A model generated the notes under the pieces. It was not told where the DNA came from, ran no database searches, and saw nothing but the letters and a program-made list of their open reading frames with translations. Below, piece by piece: positions 45,732 through 54,625 of a DNA stretch of 64,000 bases; position 1 is the first letter of the stretch, and every line of letters starts with the position of its first letter. Both the position numbers and the translations under genes were made by a program. The DNA comes from Streptomyces sp. NBC_01775 (GTDB lineage Bacteria; Actinomycetota; Actinomycetes; Streptomycetales; Streptomycetaceae), in NCBI RefSeq assembly GCF_035917675.1, contig NZ_CP109104.1, forward strand, positions 6,448,001 to 6,512,000, given 5' to 3'.

Positions 45732-46423
45732 GAAACAGTCCTCCTGCGGAAATATGTCTTGATCCAAAATGCGCGGCGGGCGTACCGCGATCCTGGGGGC
45801 CGGATCCTGGCGGAACGGACGACCTTGTGGTCTCCGTGTTCCCCGCCCGTGCGGCGCCGGTCCCTCGGTCCATGCAACGGTGCCGCCGGGACGGCTGTTC
45901 CCGGCGCGGCAGGTTGGCCGGCGAGCGCACCCGTGGCGGCGCACATCCGTGCAAGGGCTGGACCGTGCACCCACACCCGGAAGCCATCGTCCCGGTTGGC
46001 CGCGCCATCAACCCCGGCTCCAGCACGAACGGGGCCGGAGAAGCCGAAAGGGCTGGGTTTCGCTTGCCCGGGCCGTGGGAGATCAACCACGGATCTCACC
46101 CAGGTGTCGCCCCAAAACCCCAGGTCACAAGGGTGCCGAAGGATCGGCCGGGTTAAACAGGCGCGCTTGCCTCACCAGCCTGCGGGGCCAGGAAGATCGT
46201 GCGAACGGCGTCGGGCGCTGGCGATCCGACGGCGACGAGCGCCGTACGCGGCACAGGGACGGCAGGCTCCCGAGAGTATCGACAACATCAGGCCGCCAGT
46301 CACGCACGGTAACGCTTGCGGGAGGTTGTAGCCGCGAGCAGCACGCCGTTGATGCGCCACAGCCGGTCATCCTCGCGGATCAGGCCCGCGCCTGCGGGGA
46401 GCGCCACCCCGAAGAATGACGGG
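45732..46423. other. 692-bp gap without recognisable gene
   Basis: The longest gene-free stretch in the window. A short minus-strand frame at about 46308-46420 (PAGAGLIREDDRLWRINGVL) reads somewhat like protein, but it has no start and I do not recognise it. The inverted piece GTGGGAGATC / GATCTCAC around 46075-46105 is weak. No tRNA or other RNA gene seen. Confidence 0.5.
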
Positions 46424-47911
46424 TTAGCCGGTCGGACGTGTTCCGGAGGCGGCCACGGTGGGCCGCCGCTCGGGGCGCATGGCCAGGACGAGTACCGCCG
46501 AGCCGGCGAAGAGGCCCACGGAGACGAGGCCCGTGACGTGCAGGCTCACGGTGAACGCCGCCCGTGCCCCGCGCAGCAGCTCCGCGCCCTGCTCCGCGGG
46601 CAGGTGCCGGGCGGCGGCCACCGCACCGGCCAGCGAGTCCGAGGTCCCGTGCATCCGGTCGCGGTAGACCACGGTGGCCACCACACCCAGCAGCGCGAGG
46701 CCGAGCGAGCCGCCGAAGTAGTTGCCGGTCTCCGACATCGACGCCGCCGACCCCGCGCGCTGCGGCGGTACGGACCCGATGACCAGCCCGGTGCCCAGGG
46801 CGAACAGCGGGCCGGTGCCCAGCGCCAGCACGGTGATGCCGGTCATCACCAGCGGCAGGGCCCACGCGCCGTCGACCCCGGTCAGCAGCAGACCGCCGAG
46901 CGCCGACACCCCCAGGCCGCCGGCGATGGCGGTCGTCCGCCTCACGTGCCGGGCCAGCGCCGGTGCGGCCATGGTGCCCACCGCCACGCCCAGGCCCATG
47001 GGCGCGAACAGCAGCGCCGATGTGGCCGGTGAGAAGCCCAGCACGCTTTGGAGGTACTGGGTCACCAGCAGGCCCGTACCCGCCATGGCGACACCCGCGA
47101 GGACCAGCGCGACGAGTACGGCGGTGAACGGGCGTCCGCGCAGCAGCCGCAGGTCCAGCAGCGGTGTCTCCAGCCGCAACTGCCGCCGTACGAACAGCGA
47201 GCCGACGAGGGCACCGACCACGAGGGCCGCGCCCGGCACGGCAGCCGCGCTCCCCACCGCCAGCTGCTTGAAGCCGTAGATCATCAACAGCACCGCCACC
47301 AGCGACAGACCGACGCTGACCGGGTCCAGCCGTCCGGACCGCTCGCCGCGGAACTCCGGCAGCAGCGTCGGCCCGGCGAGCAGCAGCACCGCCATCGCCG
47401 GCACCGCGAGCAGGAAGACCGAGCCCCACCAGAAGTACTGGAGCAGGAATCCGGCGAGCACCGGCCCGAGCGCCCCGCCGGTGAACTGGCAGGTCGCCCA
47501 GATCGCGACGGCCTTCCCGCGCTGTCGCTCGTCGCGGAACATGTTGGTGATCAGGGCGAGGGTGGACGGTGCCAGCGTCGCACCGGCGACGCCCAGCAGC
47601 GCACGCGCGACGATCAGCATCAGAGGGCTGACCGCGAAGGCGGCCACGACCGACAACACCCCGAACGCCGCTCCGCCGGTCATCAGCAGCCGTCTGCGGC
47701 CGATCCGGTCGCCGAGCGTGCCCATCGTGATGACCAGGCCCGCCACCACGAGCCCGTAGCTGTCACTGATCCACAGCTGCTCGACGCCGGAGGCGCCGAG
47801 GTCCGCGCTCAACCGTGGCAGCGCGAGGAGCAGCGCCGTCATGTCCAACGCGACGAGCAGTGTCGGCAGCATGAGGACGACCAGCCCCAGCCATGCCCGG
47901 TTGACTCGCAT
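46424..47911 (-). CDS. DHA2-family MFS transporter, 14 TM (SmvA/QacA-like)
   Basis: ATG 47911 has GGGAG upstream. 495 residues, fourteen TM helices. Motifs: LDMTALLLALPRLSADLGAS, motif A GDRIGRRRLL, WATCQFTGGALGPVLAGFL (motif C region), SMSETGNYFGGSLGLALLG. It exports cationic or hydrophobic drugs. It is divergent from the DGPF-ECF42 operon; the gap contains paired inverted TTGACATC elements. Confidence 0.88.
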   Translation of the reverse strand: MRVNRAWLGLVVLMLPTLLVALDMTALLLALPRLSADLGASGVEQLWISDSYGLVVAGLVITMGTLGDRIGRRRLLMTGGAAFGVLSVVAAFAVSPLMLIVARALLGVAGATLAPSTLALITNMFRDERQRGKAVAIWATCQFTGGALGPVLAGFLLQYFWWGSVFLLAVPAMAVLLLAGPTLLPEFRGERSGRLDPVSVGLSLVAVLLMIYGFKQLAVGSAAAVPGAALVVGALVGSLFVRRQLRLETPLLDLRLLRGRPFTAVLVALVLAGVAMAGTGLLVTQYLQSVLGFSPATSALLFAPMGLGVAVGTMAAPALARHVRRTTAIAGGLGVSALGGLLLTGVDGAWALPLVMTGITVLALGTGPLFALGTGLVIGSVPPQRAGSAASMSETGNYFGGSLGLALLGVVATVVYRDRMHGTSDSLAGAVAAARHLPAEQGAELLRGARAAFTVSLHVTGLVSVGLFAGSAVLVLAMRPERRPTVAASGTRPTG

Positions 47912-47968
47912 ATCCGAAACTCCCTGTTCTCTGCGTGTGTCGTCGCTCGGTCGGAGCTGCCCCGGGGT

Positions 47969-48070
47969 TCTTGACATCGCTGAGGGAGGGATTTTCGGTG
48001 AGGGCGGGATTCCCGCCACCCGCGCGGATCCTTCGGCGGAGCACAAGATTTCCGGCGGAGGATGTCAAGA
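47969..48070. promoter_or_regulatory. Paired divergent elements TCTTGACATC / GATGTCAAGA
   Basis: TCTTGACATC at 47969-47978 and its exact complement GATGTCAAGA at 48061-48070 lie 82 bp apart in the divergent gap between the MFS gene and the DGPF gene. They could be mirrored promoter elements or a regulator's sites. TGTCAA resembles the TGTCGA -35 motif reported for ECF42 sigma factors, so autoregulation by the adjacent sigma factor is plausible. Confidence 0.45.
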
Positions 48071-48139
48071 CGGCGGCGGCGGCTCCGACCAACCGGTCGA
48101 AGGGCCCGCCCGGGGCTCGCGCACCAAGAGGAGTACGAG

Positions 48140-48511
48140 ATGCAGTTCGTGATCAGCATGCACATCAACCCGGCCGTGCTGGACGCCCTGACCGACGAGG
48201 AGAAGGCGGCGGTCGGCGACGGCCACAGCAGGTTCATCGAGGACTTGAAGAAGTCCGGCGAGCTGATCACCACGCAGGCGCTGGTCGACCCGTCGCAGGC
48301 CGCCGTGGTGTCCGTGCGCGACGGCCAGCCGGTGGTGACCGACGGCCCCTTCCTGGAGTCCAAGGAGTTCCTGGGCGGCTTCTACCTGATCGACTGCGAG
48401 GACAAGCAGCGGGCGGTCGAGCTGGCGGCGCGGATCCCGGACGCGGCGATCGAAGGACTGGGGATCGAGGTGCGGCAGGTGATGTTCGCCGACGGACAAT
48501 TGGAGGCATGA
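48140..48511 (+). CDS. DGPF/YciI-family protein, ECF42 partner
   Basis: A 123-residue YCII-related protein from ATG 48140 (AAGAGGAG upstream). The eponymous motif is VVTDGPFLESKEFLGGFYLI. Family relatives have a ferredoxin-like fold with an active-site His/Asp pair; function unknown. Its stop overlaps the sigma factor start in ATGA, so the two are translationally coupled. DGPF proteins are the standard genomic partner of ECF42 sigma factors. Confidence 0.88.
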   Translation: MQFVISMHINPAVLDALTDEEKAAVGDGHSRFIEDLKKSGELITTQALVDPSQAAVVSVRDGQPVVTDGPFLESKEFLGGFYLIDCEDKQRAVELAARIPDAAIEGLGIEVRQVMFADGQLEA

Positions 48512-49722
48512 CAGCCCCAGCCACCGAGGACCTGCTGCGTGAGCTGACGCCGCAGGTCCTCGGCACGTTGATACGCCGGCACGGCCGGTTCGAAGGGTGC
48601 GAGGACGCCGTGCAGGAGGCCGTTCTCGCCGCCGCCGTGCAGTGGCCGGCCGAGGGGGTGCCCGACAACCCGCGTGGCTGGCTGGTGACGGTCGCCTCCC
48701 GGCGGCTCATCGACCAGCTGCGCAGTGAGCACGCGCGGCGCGAGCGGGAGTCGGCCCTGGCCGGCGAGATCGTGCCCGAGCAGGTGCCCGACCACGACGA
48801 CACGCTCGTCCTGCTGTTCCTGTGCTGCCATCCGACGCTGACCGCGGCCTCCCAGACCGCCTTGACGCTGCGGGCGGTCGGCGGCCTGACCACCGCCGAG
48901 ATCGCCCGTGCGTTCCTGGTGCCGGAGGCCACCATGGGGGCCAGGATCAGCCGGGCCAAGCAGCGCATCAAGGCCGCCGGCAGCGCGTTCGGCCTGCCCG
49001 AGGGCGCCGAACGCGAGGAGCGGCTGCGGGTCGTCCTGCATGTGCTCTACCTGATCTTCAACGAGGGCTACACCGCCTCCTCGGGCAGCGAGCTGCACCG
49101 CGCGGACCTGGCGCGCGAGGCGATCCGGCTGACCAGAACCGTGCACGTACAGCTGCCCCGAGACGGCGAGGTGAGCGGGCTGCTCGCGCTGATGCTGCTG
49201 ACCCACTCCCGCCGGGAGGCGCGTACCACGACGGCCGGCGACCTGGTGCCGCTGGACGAACAGGACCGCACGCGGTGGGACCACGAACTGATCGAGGAGG
49301 GCATCGAGCTGGCGAAGGTGTCGCTGGCGGGCCCGCACCTGGGGCCGTACCAGCTACAGGCCGCCATCGCCGCCACGCATGCCGCCGCGGCCACCGCCCA
49401 GGAGACCGACTGGCCGCAGGTGCACGGCCTGTACCTGATCCTGGAACGGATCGCGCCCAACCCGATGGTCACTCTCAACCGGGCGATCGCACTGGCCGAG
49501 AGCGAAGGTCCGGCCGCGGGGCTGGCCCTGCTGTCCACCCTGGACGCGGACGAGCGGATGGCCGGACACCACCGGCTGCTGTCCGTACGGGCGCACCTGC
49601 TGGAGCGGACCGGCGACCCGGCGGGGGCGTACGAGCACTACCGGCGCGCCGCGAAGGCCACCGCCAGCCTCGCCGAACAGCGCTACCTGGAGACCCGGGC
49701 CGGCCGGGTGCGCCCCACCTAG
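48508..49722 (+). CDS. ECF42-group RNA polymerase sigma factor with C-terminal extension
   Basis: A 404-residue protein from ATG 48508. Sigma region 2 (about 12-85) has GRFEGCEDAVQEAVLAAAVQ, NPRGWLVTVASRRLIDQLR. Region 4 (about 105-165) has LTLRAVGGLTTAEIARAFLV, ATMGARISRAKQRI. The remaining 240 residues are a helical, TPR-like extension (HVLYLIFNEGYTASSGSELH, LLALMLLTHSRREAR, RIAPNPMVTLNRAIALAES). That extension and the coupled DGPF gene define group ECF42. No anti-sigma factor is present; in this group the extension itself is thought to control activity. Confidence 0.9.
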   Translation: MTAPATEDLLRELTPQVLGTLIRRHGRFEGCEDAVQEAVLAAAVQWPAEGVPDNPRGWLVTVASRRLIDQLRSEHARRERESALAGEIVPEQVPDHDDTLVLLFLCCHPTLTAASQTALTLRAVGGLTTAEIARAFLVPEATMGARISRAKQRIKAAGSAFGLPEGAEREERLRVVLHVLYLIFNEGYTASSGSELHRADLAREAIRLTRTVHVQLPRDGEVSGLLALMLLTHSRREARTTTAGDLVPLDEQDRTRWDHELIEEGIELAKVSLAGPHLGPYQLQAAIAATHAAAATAQETDWPQVHGLYLILERIAPNPMVTLNRAIALAESEGPAAGLALLSTLDADERMAGHHRLLSVRAHLLERTGDPAGAYEHYRRAAKATASLAEQRYLETRAGRVRPT

Positions 49723-49821
49723 GCTCGGGGCCGCCCGCCGCCGGCCGTGACCCCCACGCGTCCGCCACCTGCCCCCGTCCCGACCGCCGACACCACGCCG
49801 ACACCACCCGGAACGGGACCA

Positions 49822-50223
49822 AACGCAGGTTCGCTTGGGCCCGCGGTAGCGGTCGCCGCAGACCGCGGGCTGGTCCTCGGTCCTGCGGATATTGATCGGT
49901 CTGGTCTGCTGGCAGAGGCCGCAGAGCCGAGGCGGGGACATGTAGCAGCTCGAACAGGCCGGCCCGGCCTCGGTGTTGGCGTTCGCCGGCCGCAGTCTCC
50001 CGCAGTGGACGCACTCGTGTTTCGGCTTGGGGGTGCACTGAAGGATGTCGCAGAGCGCGACGAGGGTGTCCATGCTCATCCGCTGCGGCGGCTGGGTCAC
50101 CAGCCGGTAGACCTGTTCCCGTGACAGGGTGATTCCGCGTTCGGCCAGCAGCGGCACCAGGTCGGAGGTCTGGAACATCTGGCGCTCGGCCATCAGTTGG
50201 CGGAGCTGCCACTGGTAGCCCAT
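49822..50223 (-). pseudogene. XRE-type regulator fused to zinc-ribbon fragment (mobile-element remnant)
   Basis: From ATG 50223 (or GTG 50235, which overlaps the integrase stop) the frame reads MGYQWQLRQLMAERQMFQTS, ITLSREQVYRLVTQPPQRMS, LVALCDILQCTP: a complete HTH of the XRE type that normally accompanies Streptomyces integrase modules. At about residue 66 it changes to CVHCGRLRP, CSSCYMSPPRLCGLCQQTRP, a cysteine-rich zinc-ribbon. A fourth cysteine pair is broken (VCGDRYRGPKRTC). Past about 49822 the frame runs on antisense to the sigma factor gene without meaning. It looks like a deletion fusion of two neighbouring element genes. Confidence 0.6.
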
Positions 50224-50231
50224 CTTCTTGA

Positions 50232-50984
50232 TCACGGCATCACGTTCCAGTCTTCGCCCAGTCGGTTCCTCATCGATGCTTCCAGCAGCGTGTTCCGGTA
50301 CTCGTTGGAGACCCCCATGCAAATCGCCGTGGTTGAGGCGTGGGAGTGACCGACCTGCTCTTGAACAAACCAGGCTGAATACCCGAGTTCGGTCAAATGT
50401 GTGATGTGGCTGTGGCGAAGACAGTGCAGGTCGAGGTCCTCGTCGAGGCCGGCGTCCTCGCGGGCCGTCATGAATGCTTCGTTGATCGACCGGGGCGACA
50501 ACCGTCCGACCCGCTCGGTCACCCAGAGCGCGGGATGACGTCCGGGCGAGAGGTACGGCCGTATCTCGGTCACCCACTCGTTCAGGACGTCGACCGGCCA
50601 GTCCATCTCCGGGACCATCAGCACGGTGCGGCGCTTGGGCGGCGCCCCCTTCGACGCCTTGCCGAAGCGGACCATCATGCTGCCGTAGCCGCGGATCTGC
50701 GGAGCTTTGCGGTTGCGCCGCAGGTCGACCGGATCGACCTTGGACGACTCCGTCCGGCGCGTGCCGTAGGCGTAGCTGGTCTTGAGGACCGCCGCGCCCC
50801 GCAGGGCCGTCAGGGCGCCCTTGCGACCCTGACCCCGGAGCTTGCCCGGCCGGGCGTCGGCGGCGTCGAAGAGGGCCTGGACCTCGTCGTAGGTCAGCGG
50901 GCGCCGGCGCGGGTCGCCCTCGTACTCGACCGTACGCAGGATGGAGTTGCCCTCATGGAAGACCTGCTGAGGGGCGCACGCCGA
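50232..50984 (-). pseudogene. Tyrosine recombinase, N-terminally truncated, catalytic Tyr replaced
   Basis: An open frame follows a TAG at 50985-50987 and continues to TGA 50232; the first ATG is internal (50678). It holds the catalytic domain of a Streptomyces element integrase: YDEVQALFDAAD, AYGTRRTESSKVDPVDLRR (first catalytic Arg), LHCLRHSHITHL (HxxR), VGHSHASTT. The expected AIYTxVS motif is AICMGVS: the nucleophilic tyrosine codon TAC is TGC (50319-50321). The arm- and core-binding domains are missing. It is therefore dead by two independent lesions. Confidence 0.82.
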
Positions 50985-51057
50985 CTACGGAGGACAGCTC
51001 TCCTTCGGTGCGCCACCCGGTCGATTCTGATCATGTTCGCAAACGTACAGTTCCGGC

Positions 51058-51474
51058 ATGAGTGATAGCCGTGCAGAGATCCAGGACCTCAATAGTCGCT
51101 ACGCGATCGCTTTCGACTCCGGGCAGCTTGACGAGTCCGTCGACTGTTGGGCCGAGGATGGCACCTTGGACGAGACCGAAACTGGCTTCGGCTTGTTCGA
51201 AGGCCGCGAGGCGATCCGCGTCTTCTTCCGCGACACCCTCATGGCCAACTCCACGAACGTCGTCCACATGATGTTCAACCACCTGATCACCAGCATCGAG
51301 GGTGACCATGGTGAAGGCAGGGTCAACTGTCTCGTCGAGATCGTGAAGACCGATGGCAGTTACGCGCGCGCCCACGTCACGTACAGCGATCGCTACGTCC
51401 GGGTCGCAGGCCAGTGGAAATTCGCCAGCCGCGTCGTCACCTCGTCCTTCCCGCACGAGGCACTCACGAGCTGA
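51058..51474 (+). CDS. SnoaL-like (NTF2-fold) protein
   Basis: A 138-residue protein from ATG 51058; GTTCGCAAACG precedes it and no strong ribosome binding site is visible. The SnoaL_4 pattern is IQDLNSRYAIAFDSGQLDES, CWAEDGTLDE, VVHMMFNHLITSIEGD, YSDRYVRVAGQWKFASRVV. Members are cyclases, dehydratases or ring hydrolases; some form heme-free monooxygenases. It lies between fragments of an integrative element, so it is probably cargo or a late insertion. Codon use is less GC-extreme than its surroundings. Confidence 0.8.
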   Translation: MSDSRAEIQDLNSRYAIAFDSGQLDESVDCWAEDGTLDETETGFGLFEGREAIRVFFRDTLMANSTNVVHMMFNHLITSIEGDHGEGRVNCLVEIVKTDGSYARAHVTYSDRYVRVAGQWKFASRVVTSSFPHEALTS

Positions 51475-51716
51475 TGCTTGGGTACCCGAAGCGGACATCC
51501 TCGGCGTCCTGAGCAGCCCGTGACTCGCGGCCGAGTGACCGCGGTCGACGTCAGCCGCGGCGCGATCCGCACGGTCATCGCCGACCTCGGCCCCCCGCCC
51601 AGATCTGAGTCCACCTCCCGATCCCGAGGGGCAGCCCAGGGGCATTCCGCACGTTGGAACATCCCGCTGTACCAGCAATTCCCTTCGGACAGCGGGTGGC
51701 CAGGCCGGGCCACTGC

Positions 51717-51834
51717 TTCGTGCCGCGAGGTAGTGGGCCCAGCTCTCGTTGGCGAGCTGGGCCCATCTGTGTGCGGTGGCCGGGTGGATGCCGAACAGGT
51801 CGGCCACCACGATCGGTGGAGTTGAACCTGGTGC
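51717..51834 (-). pseudogene. C-terminal piece of the element's zinc-ribbon/recombination protein
   Basis: Minus-strand frame: GSTPPIVVADLFGIHPATAH, RWAQLANESWAHYLAAR. This is the typical closing segment (small HTH plus W-x-x-Y-L-A-x-R) of the cytosolic zinc-ribbon protein that accompanies these integrases. Nothing of the N-terminal part precedes it in frame. Confidence 0.6.
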
Positions 51835-51952
51835 TGACTGATCACGCACTGGTTGTATCCGATGCGATACCGCTCGTTCCCAGCTAATGCCACTGCTGGA
51901 CGCTATCCCGTCCGTCCGCGGCCGGGTCGGTCACCCGCGGTGCAAGCCGGAC

Positions 51953-52015
51953 TCACTCTTCGCCGACCGCGGCTACGCTCCGCTCCCACAAGTCGTCTGA
52001 CACGATCCACGGTGA
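51953..52015 (-). pseudogene. Possible IS5-type transposase N-terminal scrap
   Basis: The frame ends SPWIVSDDLWERSVAAVGEE. This resembles the opening V-x-D-x-L-W-E of IS5-family transposases. Only about 20 residues match, and the fused upstream frame is the integrase remnant. An insertion here could have cut that integrase. Confidence 0.3.
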
Positions 52016-52112
52016 AGTCCCCACGACGCGGACAACGTCCAACCCGCTCGCCCGCCCGCCAGGCACGGGCACCAGGACCGTTGGTGCCGGGCTCGTGGCG
52101 CGGCCCTGGGCG

Positions 52113-52541
52113 GCCTTCTTTGAGGCCGTTGATCCACTGGCTGATGTGATCGCGTGTGATCTTGTTCGCGCGATCCGAAACGGCCAGGTCACGGAACCAC
52201 GGGGTCATGTGATTCTCAATGAACCGCTCATAGTTGGTGCGAGTATGCCCGGATATGTCCATAAGTAGCTCTACGTACTTGCGAGCATAGGCGGGGAACA
52301 GCTCGTCGGCAGGGCACTCAGGCTCGCTCGACTCAACGAACCCCTCACCCTTGACCCGGCCGGGCGGCCATTGCTGTCCGTGACCGTTCACCAGGTCGCG
52401 GAAACGGTTCGCCGCCGTCTCATCGTCGAAGGTTTCGCGCCCCCATTGCCCGGTTCGGGAGCCTCCGCCGCGCCAGACGACCGTGTAAGAGCAGCCTCCG
52501 TGCATGAGTTGATTGGTCTTGATTGAAGCCATGGAGGCCAT
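52113..52541 (-). pseudogene. Integrase N-terminal half, next to tRNA gene
   Basis: From ATG 52541 (or 52532) the frame encodes an arm-binding start (YTVVWRGGG...GRETFDDETAANRFRDLV) and a SAM-like core-binding domain (FPAYARKYVELLMDISGHTR, NYERFIENHMTPWFRDLA, ITRDHISQWINGLKEG). It then passes into unrelated sequence at about 52113; the catalytic domain is missing. Its position 90 bp from the 3' end of a tRNA gene and its orientation away from it are those of a tRNA-integrating element of the pSAM2 kind. Confidence 0.8.
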
Positions 52542-52631
52542 CGCACGAGGGGTACGTGTGGCGCTTGTGTGGCGCTCGTTTCAACTCGGATGGCCGATGG
52601 CGGCGTCTCCGCAGGTCAGTACGTTTTCTGT

Positions 52632-52708
52632 TGGTGGGGCGGGTGGGACTCGAACCCACGGCCGACGGATTATGAGTCCGCTGCTCTAACCGGCTGAGCT
52701 ACCGCCCC
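52632..52708 (-). tRNA. tRNA with CAU anticodon (elongator Met or Ile2)
   Basis: The 5' end is GGGGCGG at 52708. The D arm has GCTCAGCCGGTTAGAGC, the anticodon loop is CTCATAA (anticodon CAT), the T arm is GTGGGTTCGAGTCCCAC, and the acceptor closes CCGCCCC with A as discriminator; CCA is encoded. Sequence alone does not tell Met from lysidine-modified Ile2. It is the likely integration site of the decayed element at 49.8-52.5 kb. Confidence 0.92.
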
Positions 52709-52894
52709 GTAACGGCGCACCGCGCACATCTGTGCGCGCCGTCTGCCGCAGCATAGCTGCTCATAAGATCTGCCGCCTGCGGCGGGGGAGATCTACGCAG
52801 GTGAGGACCCACGGAGGGGGGTGATCGGTTCCCGATCCCGCTCAACTGCCGTGCCGGACAAGGAAGAACGTGCCCAGGGAGCGGCAGGGCACAG

Positions 52895-52922
52895 AAAAAG
52901 GGCCCCCGGAGGGGCCCTTTCG
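52895..52922 (-). terminator. Terminator of tRNA-Asn
   Basis: AAGGGCCCC / GGGGCCCTT form a 9-bp stem (loop CGG) followed, on the minus strand, by a run of T. It is a classic intrinsic terminator directly downstream of tRNA-Asn. Confidence 0.88.
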
Positions 52923-52929
52923 GGTGGTG

Positions 52930-53002
52930 CTCCCGCGACTGGACTCGAACCAGTAACCTGCCGGTTAACAGCCGGCTGCTCTGCCGATTGAGCTACACGG
53001 GA
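52930..53002 (-). tRNA. tRNA-Asn (GTT)
   Basis: The acceptor TCCCGTG begins at 53002. D arm GCTCAATCGGCAGAGC, anticodon stem-loop GGCTGTTAACC with anticodon GTT, T arm CTGGTTCGAGTCCAG and acceptor CGCGGGA with discriminator G complete a 73-base cloverleaf. Confidence 0.95.
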
Positions 53003-53184
53003 CCGCTTCGCCGGTCGCGCTCCCCGTGCTGGGGGCGCTCCCTTGCGGTGAGGAATACATTAGCGCATGCCAGGGGGTGCTCCGAAATCGGTATTGCCTC
53101 CGCCTCAGCGCGGTACCCCATAGGCGGCGGCGAACGCCGAGAGGCACCGAGACAGGCATCAGATGCCGAAGGAAGGGGCTAACC

Positions 53185-53496
53185 ATGCGCTACCGGCTCA
53201 CGTTCGTATCCGGACTGGCTGTCGGCTATGTGCTCGGCACCCGTGCGGGGCGCGAGCGCTACGAGCAGATCAGGAAGGGTGTCCGGAGGATGGCCGAGAA
53301 CCCGGCCCTACGTAACGTCAGCGAGGCGGCGGCCCTCAGCGGCCGGGAGGCGGCCTCCAAGGCGGCCGACGTGGTCGAGCACCGGCTCCCCTCCTCGGTC
53401 GGCGACCGCGTCCGCTCCGTACGTGACCGCCGTGACCACCACGACGGCGAGTACCGCGCCCGCTCCGGCGGCGACTGGGGCGCGGAGGGCCGCTGA
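53185..53496 (+). CDS. Small YtxH-like membrane protein
   Basis: A 103-residue protein from ATG 53185 with GGAAGGGG upstream. A short glycine-rich TM segment (RLTFVSGLAVGYVLGTRAG) is followed by a basic, helical stretch (RERYEQIRKGVRRMAENPAL) and a charged tail. The TM-GTRAGRERYEQ pattern is widespread in actinobacteria and YtxH-like. Its function is unknown; relatives are stress-linked. It stands alone after the tRNA genes. Confidence 0.8.
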   Translation: MRYRLTFVSGLAVGYVLGTRAGRERYEQIRKGVRRMAENPALRNVSEAAALSGREAASKAADVVEHRLPSSVGDRVRSVRDRRDHHDGEYRARSGGDWGAEGR

Positions 53497-53695
53497 ACCT
53501 CTCACCGCCCGGAGGCGCTGGGCGGGCGGAGTCGCGGGTGGGGCCCGGGCGGGTTCGACCGGCCCTGGCCGGGGCCCGTCGGGGCCCGCCGGGGCCCGGC
53601 GGGCCCGGACGAGGCTGATCCCGGGGGCTGAGTGGCGGGCCGCACCGGCTTCCGGCCCCGGCCCCGGCCCCCGGGCCACGGGCCGGGCCCGAGGG

Positions 53696-54595
53696 CTAGC
53701 CGGGCAGCTTCGCGCGTCCGCTTCGGGGGCCGGCGGCCTCCAGGAGGGGGGCCAGGAGGTCGCCGTTCGCCTCGATGCGGGACGGTAGGTCCGAGGTGAG
53801 GAAGACCAGGTCGTCGGGGGTACGGGCGGCGGTCAGCTCGTCCCAGGTCAGGGGGGTCGAGACGGTGGGGCGTTTCTTGGCGCGCAGCGTGTAGGGCGCC
53901 GCTGTGGTCTTCGCGGCGTTGTTCTGGGACCAGTCCACGAAGACCTTGCCGGGGCGCAGGTCCTTGGCCATCTTGCTGACGGCATGGTCGGGCAGGTCCG
54001 CCTCCGCCTCGCGTGCCAGCTTCTTCGCGTACGCGGAGACCTCGTCCGAGTTCGTGGGCTCGATGGGCGCCAGCAGGTGCAGGCCCTTGGAGCCGGAGGT
54101 CTTCGGCAGGAGGGTGAGGCCGTCCCGCGCGGTGCGCTCGCGCAGCCACTCCGCGAGCGTGCGGCAATCCAGGATGTCGGCGCCCTCGCCGGGGTCGAGG
54201 TCGAAGACGAGGCAGTCGGCCTCTGCCTGGTGGCCGACCCGCCACTGGGGGGTGTGCAGCTCCAGTGCCGCGAGGTTGGCCGCCCAGATGAGGGTGGCCT
54301 CGTCCTGGATGAACACCTGGTGCAGCGGCGTCCTGCTGACGACCGTGATCTCGTGCGTGGTCACCCAGTCGGGCGTGCCGCGCGGGACGTGCTTGGTGAA
54401 GAACCTCTCGGCCTCCACCCCGTCCGGATACCGGAGGAAGGAGAGGGGGCGTCCGTCGAGGTGGGGGAGGATGACGTCGGCGACGGAGGCGTAATAGTGG
54501 ATGGCGTCACCCTTGGTGAAGCCCGTCGCCGGATAGAGCACCTTGTCGAGGTTGCTGAGGGCCAGACGGTGGCCCCCGATCTCCGTATGCGGCAT
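53696..54595 (-). CDS. ligD: LigD-type NHEJ polymerase (primase-polymerase) domain protein
   Basis: A 299-residue stand-alone polymerase domain from ATG 54595. Landmarks are LSNLDKVLYPATGFTKGDAI, the metal-binding FDLDPGEGAD, SGSKGLHLLAPI, and AKDLRPGKVFVDWSQNN. It lacks ligase and phosphoesterase domains; these would be encoded elsewhere. The enzyme fills gaps, preferring ribonucleotides, during non-homologous end joining. It is divergent from ku with only 30 bp between the start codons, so both share one compact promoter region. Confidence 0.93.
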   Translation of the reverse strand: MPHTEIGGHRLALSNLDKVLYPATGFTKGDAIHYYASVADVILPHLDGRPLSFLRYPDGVEAERFFTKHVPRGTPDWVTTHEITVVSRTPLHQVFIQDEATLIWAANLAALELHTPQWRVGHQAEADCLVFDLDPGEGADILDCRTLAEWLRERTARDGLTLLPKTSGSKGLHLLAPIEPTNSDEVSAYAKKLAREAEADLPDHAVSKMAKDLRPGKVFVDWSQNNAAKTTAAPYTLRAKKRPTVSTPLTWDELTAARTPDDLVFLTSDLPSRIEANGDLLAPLLEAAGPRSGRAKLPG

Positions 54596-54625
54596 ACCCT
54601 GAGAGTCCCATAGAAGGGACAAAGT

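Noticed and set aside
46308..46420. Short minus-strand frame resembling a protein tail (LIREDDRLWRINGVL)
   Set aside because: No start codon, no family match that I recognise and only about 37 codons; noted in the gap entry but not called.
49354..49821. Continuation of the XRE/zinc-ribbon frame to 49354
   Set aside because: The frame runs antisense through the end of the ECF42 gene and loses all cysteine pattern after about 49822.
52632..52660. attL/attR duplicate of the tRNA 3' end
   Set aside because: I looked for a second copy of the T-arm and acceptor sequence on the element side down to 49.7 kb and saw none, so no att pair is annotated.
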